The notes below the pieces were generated by a model. That model saw only the letters and a list, made by a program, of their open reading frames with translations, was not told the DNA's origin and searched no databases. 64,000 bases of DNA from Halomonas sp. M4R1S46 (GTDB lineage Bacteria > Pseudomonadota > Gammaproteobacteria > Pseudomonadales > Halomonadaceae). Each line of letters starts with the position of its first letter. The stretch's first letter is position 1. The stretch is taken from positions 558,001-622,000 of the forward strand of contig NZ_CP107008.1 in the NCBI RefSeq assembly GCF_025725685.1, given 5' to 3'. The position numbers and the translations under genes are program-made. Shown piece after piece: positions 60,628-64,000 of this stretch.

Positions 60628-60707
60628 CCGGCTTGCGCCTCCCCAGAGCATGCGCCAACATGCCCTGGCCGCCCGGCGGCGCTTACCCGGCAACCCTTCG
60701 AGGCCCC

Positions 60708-61745
60708 ATGATACTCCTGGCTACCTTTGCCACCCTCTCCATCGGCGTGTCCTTCCTGTGCTCCCTGCTCGAGGCCGCGCTGCTCTCCATGACCCCCAGC
60801 TACGTCGTCCAACTGCGCGAAACGCGACCGGTCCTGCACACCCGGCTGGCCCGGCTCAAGCAGAACATCGACCAGCCGCTGGCGGCCATCCTCACCCTCA
60901 ACACCATCGCCCACACCGTGGGCGCGACTGGCGTCGGCGCCCAGGTCACGGTGGTGTTCGGCGAGGCCTGGCTGGGGCTCGCCTCGGCGGTGATGACGCT
61001 GCTGATCCTGTTCCTCTCCGAGATCATCCCCAAGACCATCGGTGCCACCTACTGGCGCCAGCTGGCCCCGCCCATGAGCATGCTGCTGGTCGGCATGATC
61101 TGGAGCATGAAGCCGTTCATCTGGCTCTCCGAGCGCATCACCCGGCGCATCGGCAAGGACGCCCCGGAGACCGACATGCGCGGCGAGATCAAGGCCCTGG
61201 CACAGATCGGCCTGGAAGAGGAGGCGCTGGACGCCGACGAGACCCGGGTGATCACCAACATCCTCAACCTGCACGACATCCGAGTGAACGACGTGATGAC
61301 GCCGCGCACCGTCTCGGTCACCGTCAAGCCACAGATGACGGTCGCGGAGTTCGACGCCGAACTGGGCCACACTCCTTTCACCCGCTTCCCGGTGATGGAC
61401 GGCGGCGAGCAGGCGCTGGGCTACATACACAAGGCTGACACCTACCACGCCGAACCCGACGCCACCCTCAAGTCGCTGATGCAGCCGGTACACCAGGTGA
61501 TGGCCGACGACAACGTCGAACGGGTATTCGCCATGATGGTGCGCGACCGCCAGCACCTCTGCGTGGTATACGACGACCTGGGCACCTGGGTGGGGCTGAT
61601 GACGCTGGAGGACGTGCTTGAGACGATCCTCGGCCACGACATCGTCGACGAGACCGACAACGTCGCCAACCTGCGCAAGTACGCCAAGCAGCGCTGGACC
61701 AAACGGGTCAGGAAGGAAGCGGCCCAAGGCCAGGCGCGTGGCTAG
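60708..61745 (+). CDS. CNNM/DUF21 membrane protein with CBS pair (CorB/YfjD-like)
   Basis: A 345-aa inner-membrane protein. The N-terminal DUF21 domain has four helices (LLATFATLSIGVSFLCSLLEAALLSMTPSYV; NTIAHTVGATGVGAQV; LLILFLSEIIPKTIGA). Two CBS domains follow (VNDVMTPRTVSVTVKPQMTVAEF; PVHQVMADDNVERVFAMM; TLEDVLETILGHDIVDE). The usual C-terminal CorC/HlyC domain is missing, as in shorter family members. The family is linked to Mg2+/Co2+ transport and resistance. The ATG at 60708 gives the canonical N-terminus. Confidence 0.9.
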   Translation: MILLATFATLSIGVSFLCSLLEAALLSMTPSYVVQLRETRPVLHTRLARLKQNIDQPLAAILTLNTIAHTVGATGVGAQVTVVFGEAWLGLASAVMTLLILFLSEIIPKTIGATYWRQLAPPMSMLLVGMIWSMKPFIWLSERITRRIGKDAPETDMRGEIKALAQIGLEEEALDADETRVITNILNLHDIRVNDVMTPRTVSVTVKPQMTVAEFDAELGHTPFTRFPVMDGGEQALGYIHKADTYHAEPDATLKSLMQPVHQVMADDNVERVFAMMVRDRQHLCVVYDDLGTWVGLMTLEDVLETILGHDIVDETDNVANLRKYAKQRWTKRVRKEAAQGQARG

Positions 61746-61801
61746 CTCCAGTCCTCGGTTCTCAGTCCTGGCCCCCGCATAAACTCACGAAGGTTGTTGG
61801 C

Positions 61802-61835
61802 AAGGAAAATCGGGGACGAAGGAAAATCGGGGACG
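61802..61835. repeat. Two tandem 17-mers AAGGAAAATCGGGGACG
   Basis: Two exact, adjacent copies of AAGGAAAATCGGGGACG in the gap 61746-61911. They contain the ATCGGGGAC part of the dispersed motif, on the opposite strand to the other copies. Confidence 0.85.
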
Positions 61836-61911
61836 TACACCAATTGCACCCTCCAACTGCACCAATTGAGGTTCCAGAGACACTTGTCGGTGAAGAAGCG
61901 AGGTCTGCGCC

Positions 61912-62316
61912 ATGAAGATGTTGATCAATATCGACGTGCCCGAACTGGCACCGGCCATCGCGTTCTACTGCGCTGCCTTTGGCCTGGAACTCGATCGCCT
62001 GCTCGATGATGACGTTGCCGAGCTCACGGGGGGCGAATCGACGATCTATCTGCTCGAGAACGAAAGCGGCTCGGGGTGCGTGAAGGGGCCCATGAAGTAT
62101 CGGGACTATTCGCGGCACTGGACGCCCGTGCATCTCGACATCGTGGTCGAGGATATCGAGCAGGCCGCCGCGCGTGTGCTCGATTGTGGCGCCGTTCAGG
62201 AAAGCGACTGCATCGAATGGCGAGGCTCGAAATGCATCACGTTCTCCGACCCCTTCGGCCATGGGTTCTGTCTTATCGAATTCCTCGGAGACGGCTACAG
62301 CGACGACGTCGCCTAG
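61912..62316 (+). CDS. VOC-family (glyoxalase/bleomycin resistance-like) protein
   Basis: A 134-aa vicinal-oxygen-chelate fold protein: MLINIDVPELAPAIAFYCAAFGLELDRLLDDDVAEL, central HWTPVHLDIVVEDIEQAAARVLDCGA, and the end FSDPFGHGFCLIEFLG. Potential metal ligands are the His in VHLDIVV and the Glu in LIEF. The substrate is unknown. The start at 61912 gives the standard N-terminus, but no strong ribosome binding site is seen. It seems to be a single-gene unit between repeat DNA and the YghU-type gene. Confidence 0.88.
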   Translation: MKMLINIDVPELAPAIAFYCAAFGLELDRLLDDDVAELTGGESTIYLLENESGSGCVKGPMKYRDYSRHWTPVHLDIVVEDIEQAAARVLDCGAVQESDCIEWRGSKCITFSDPFGHGFCLIEFLGDGYSDDVA

Positions 62317-62410
62317 CAGCGGCGCCAAGGGGCTGTGCCTTGCCGGCGGGACGGTCGGATGCCTGGCCGCCGCATGGGCCATCATGGTGCGGGCTCGAAG
62401 AGGAAACCAA

Positions 62411-62428
62411 GACAGGCGATCGCCTGTC
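62411..62428. promoter_or_regulatory. Perfect 18-bp palindrome GACAGGCGATCGCCTGTC
   Basis: A perfect palindrome 72 bp upstream of the YghU-type gene, in a 184-bp gap. Its size suits a dimeric repressor site, and TTGATAGCAGGC follows. No cognate regulator is nearby. Confidence 0.4.
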
Positions 62429-62500
62429 ATAGCTTGATAGCAGGCTAACGTGTCCCCATATGGTAGTGTGAGCCAAGCCATTCGCTACCGAGGAGCCCTC

Positions 62501-63370
62501 ATGAGCCAAGGCAACGACTACACCCCGCCGAGGGTCTGGACCTGGGAGAAGGCCAGCGGTGGCACCTTCTCGAGCATCAACCGTCCCGTCGCCGGGCCCA
62601 CCCATGACGAGGAACTGCCGGTCGGGGAGCATCCCTTCCAGCTCTACTCCCTGGCCACGCCCAACGGCGTGAAGGCCACGGTGATGTTCGAGGAGCTGCT
62701 GGCGCTGGGCTACCAGGACGCCGAGTACGACGCCTGGCTGATCCGCATCGGTGAGGGCGACCAGTTCGGCAGCGGCTTCGTCGCGATCAACCCCAACTCC
62801 AAGATCCCGGCGCTGGTCGACCACGGCCCGGCCGAGCCCATCCGGGTGTTCGAGTCCGGCTCGATCCTGCTCTACCTGGCCGAGCGCTTCGAGGAGTTCC
62901 TGCCGGGCAGCCTGGCCGGGCGCACCGAGACCCTCAACTGGCTGTTCTGGCAGATGGGCAGCGGGCCCTTCCTGGGCGGCGGCTTCGGCCACTTCTACGC
63001 CTATGCGCCCGAGAAGATCGAATACGCCATCGACCGCTACGCCATGGAGACCAAGCGCCAGCTCGACGTGCTCGACCGTCGCCTGGCCGAGACGCGCTAC
63101 CTCGCCGGCGACGACTACACCATCGCCGATATCGCGACCTGGCCCTGGTACGGCCAGTTGGTCCTCGGCCGGCTGTATGACGCCGCCGAGTTCCTGCAGG
63201 TGCCGGAGTACCGGCACGTGCTGCGCTGGGCCAGGGAGATCGACGCCCGCCCGGCGGTGCAGCGCGGCCGCATGGTCAACCGCACCTTCGGCGATGCGGC
63301 CATGCAGCTCCACGAGCGCCACGATGCCAGCGACTTCACCCACAAGACCCAGGACGTGCTGACGTCCTGA
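62501..63370 (+). CDS. yghU: YghU-type glutathione S-transferase (disulfide-bond reductase)
   Basis: A 289-aa Nu-class glutathione transferase close to E. coli YghU: YTPPRVWTWEKASGGTFSSINRPVAGPTH, then LPVGEHPFQLYSLATPNGVKATVMFEELLALG, INPNSKIPALVDH and ESGSILLYLAERF. The C-terminal helical domain includes LAGDDYTIADIATWPW. YghU binds two glutathiones and reduces disulfides and peroxides. GAGGAG precedes the ATG at 62501; the extension to 62450 is not needed. Confidence 0.95.
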   Translation: MSQGNDYTPPRVWTWEKASGGTFSSINRPVAGPTHDEELPVGEHPFQLYSLATPNGVKATVMFEELLALGYQDAEYDAWLIRIGEGDQFGSGFVAINPNSKIPALVDHGPAEPIRVFESGSILLYLAERFEEFLPGSLAGRTETLNWLFWQMGSGPFLGGGFGHFYAYAPEKIEYAIDRYAMETKRQLDVLDRRLAETRYLAGDDYTIADIATWPWYGQLVLGRLYDAAEFLQVPEYRHVLRWAREIDARPAVQRGRMVNRTFGDAAMQLHERHDASDFTHKTQDVLTS

Positions 63371-63428
63371 GCGCCTCGACGCGGCCCGCGCCGGAACCAG
63401 GCGCGGCCCCTGTCGCGCCTGCGCCCGT

Positions 63429-63452
63429 GAGCCCCGCCCCTCGGCGGGGCTC
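63429..63452 (+). terminator. GC-rich stem-loop after yghU
   Basis: GAGCCCCGCC / CCTC / GGCGGGGCTC, 58 bp after the yghU stop, followed by TCGCGTT rather than a U tract. The rest of the 295-bp gap 63371-63665 shows no gene; GGCAAGAGGGGGAGA just before 63666 supplies the next ribosome binding site. Confidence 0.55.
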
Positions 63453-63665
63453 TCGCGTTGCGTACTCGCCCGGTGCCGGCTTCACTGCAGGGTAAGGGCG
63501 GCCGGGACGCCACCCGAGACCATACGGCGCCGCGTCGGGGGATGCGGCTTTCACGGCGCCGAGATCGCCGGCGGGGAAGGCGGCAGCTGCCGTCGCGTGG
63601 CGCTTCGACACGGAGCAACGGGCGTCCCTCTCCGCCTGGCCCTCGGCCGGCAAGAGGGGGAGATC

Positions 63666-64000
63666 ATGATCAAGCGCAGCGGGTATCTCGGGGCCGGGCT
63701 GGCCATCGTCCTGATGATGGCGGCCGGCATGGCCCAGGCCCAGGAGGACGCCGAGGCATCGCTCTACGATCGTTTGGGGGGCCTGACCCCGATCTCGGTG
63801 GTGGTCAGCGACTTCATCGACGTCCTGCTGGTGGATGACGTGCTCAACGCGAACCCGGCGATCGACGAGGCCCGGCAGCGCGTCCCGGCGCCCTACCTGA
63901 AGTATCGGGTGACGTCGCTGGTCTGCCAGGCCGCCGGTGGGCCCTGCGAGTATCAGGGCCGCTCGATGCAGGCGTCGCATGCCCATCTCAACATCACCGA
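63666..64000 (+). CDS. Exported group I truncated haemoglobin (3' end outside window)
   Basis: The first 111 codons of a gene cut by the window edge. A signal peptide (MIKRSGYLGAGLAIVLMMAAGMAQA-QE) is followed by SLYDRLGGLTPISVVVSDFID, the characteristic start of group I truncated globins. The region QASHAHLNIT contains the probable proximal haem histidine. Export of a truncated globin is less usual than a cytoplasmic location and would place it with periplasmic redox or NO/O2 chemistry. Downstream context is not visible. Confidence 0.85.
   Translation, partial: MIKRSGYLGAGLAIVLMMAAGMAQAQEDAEASLYDRLGGLTPISVVVSDFIDVLLVDDVLNANPAIDEARQRVPAPYLKYRVTSLVCQAAGGPCEYQGRSMQASHAHLNIT

Overview
The window is a stretch of GC-rich gammaproteobacterial chromosome. 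Protein sequences and gene content (smc-zipA-ligA, yheU-type gene, mnmC, pitA with its DUF47 partner, argA next to glrK-qseG-glrR, xseA near guaB-guaA, tctCBA with tctDE) fit a halophilic or marine member of the Halomonadaceae (Halomonas-like). That assignment comes from recognising protein families, not from a database search. Most of the window is densely packed with high-GC, strongly biased codon use. Long open frames on the opposite strand are therefore common and mostly meaningless.

Layout. 1-6.1 kb: the smc 3' end, zipA, ligA and a YheU-like gene; a perfect 17-copy heptamer array lies between zipA and ligA. 6.1-8.9 kb: a TmpA/TmpB-type pair (Fe/2OG dioxygenase plus HD-domain diiron oxygenase), predicted to turn a quaternary-amine phosphonate into glycine betaine and phosphate, with a divergent LysR regulator. 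9-19.8 kb: housekeeping genes (mnmC, yciI, RNase AM, yciO, an exported acid phosphatase, a Kv-type channel, a CYTH triphosphatase, the Pit phosphate uptake pair, argA). 19.8-24.1 kb: the GlrK/QseG/GlrR signalling operon, preceded by a gene-free 0.8 kb that carries GlrR-type sites, a sigma-54 promoter and a strong terminator. I read this as a candidate regulatory RNA gene. 24.2-30.8 kb: xseA, then a four-gene set (PhoD-like phosphatase, small GMC-associated protein, cholesterol-oxidase-type GMC flavoprotein, alpha/beta hydrolase). 30.8-38.2 kb: an AbrB-type membrane protein, the tctCBA tripartite carboxylate transporter, and its divergent two-component system with a third, periplasmic-binding-protein gene. 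38.2-42.7 kb: an xseA 5' remnant, two stress-type small proteins, guaB and guaA.

42.7-55 kb is an accessory region downstream of guaA. It starts with an AT-rich three-frame cassette of unknown function (possible defence or abortive-infection module), then a decayed IS4-family element, a PAAR-domain protein with an adjacent lipoprotein (candidate type VI secretion effector and immunity pair), a LysR/EamA pair, a flavodoxin-UbiA fusion, and a mosaic of duplicated gene fragments around a metallo-beta-lactamase-fold gene. 55-64 kb returns to core-like content: a cold-shock protein, DUF523, a four-gene sugar-type ABC transporter operon, a CNNM/CBS membrane protein, a VOC protein, a YghU-type glutathione transferase, and the start of an exported truncated-haemoglobin gene cut by the window end.

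Two families of short intergenic repeats run through the window. One is a set of tandem heptamers at four loci. The other is a scattered motif of the form GGGACRGACMCCGATT, which resembles REP sequences mobilised by RAYT transposases. No tRNA, rRNA or CRISPR array was seen.
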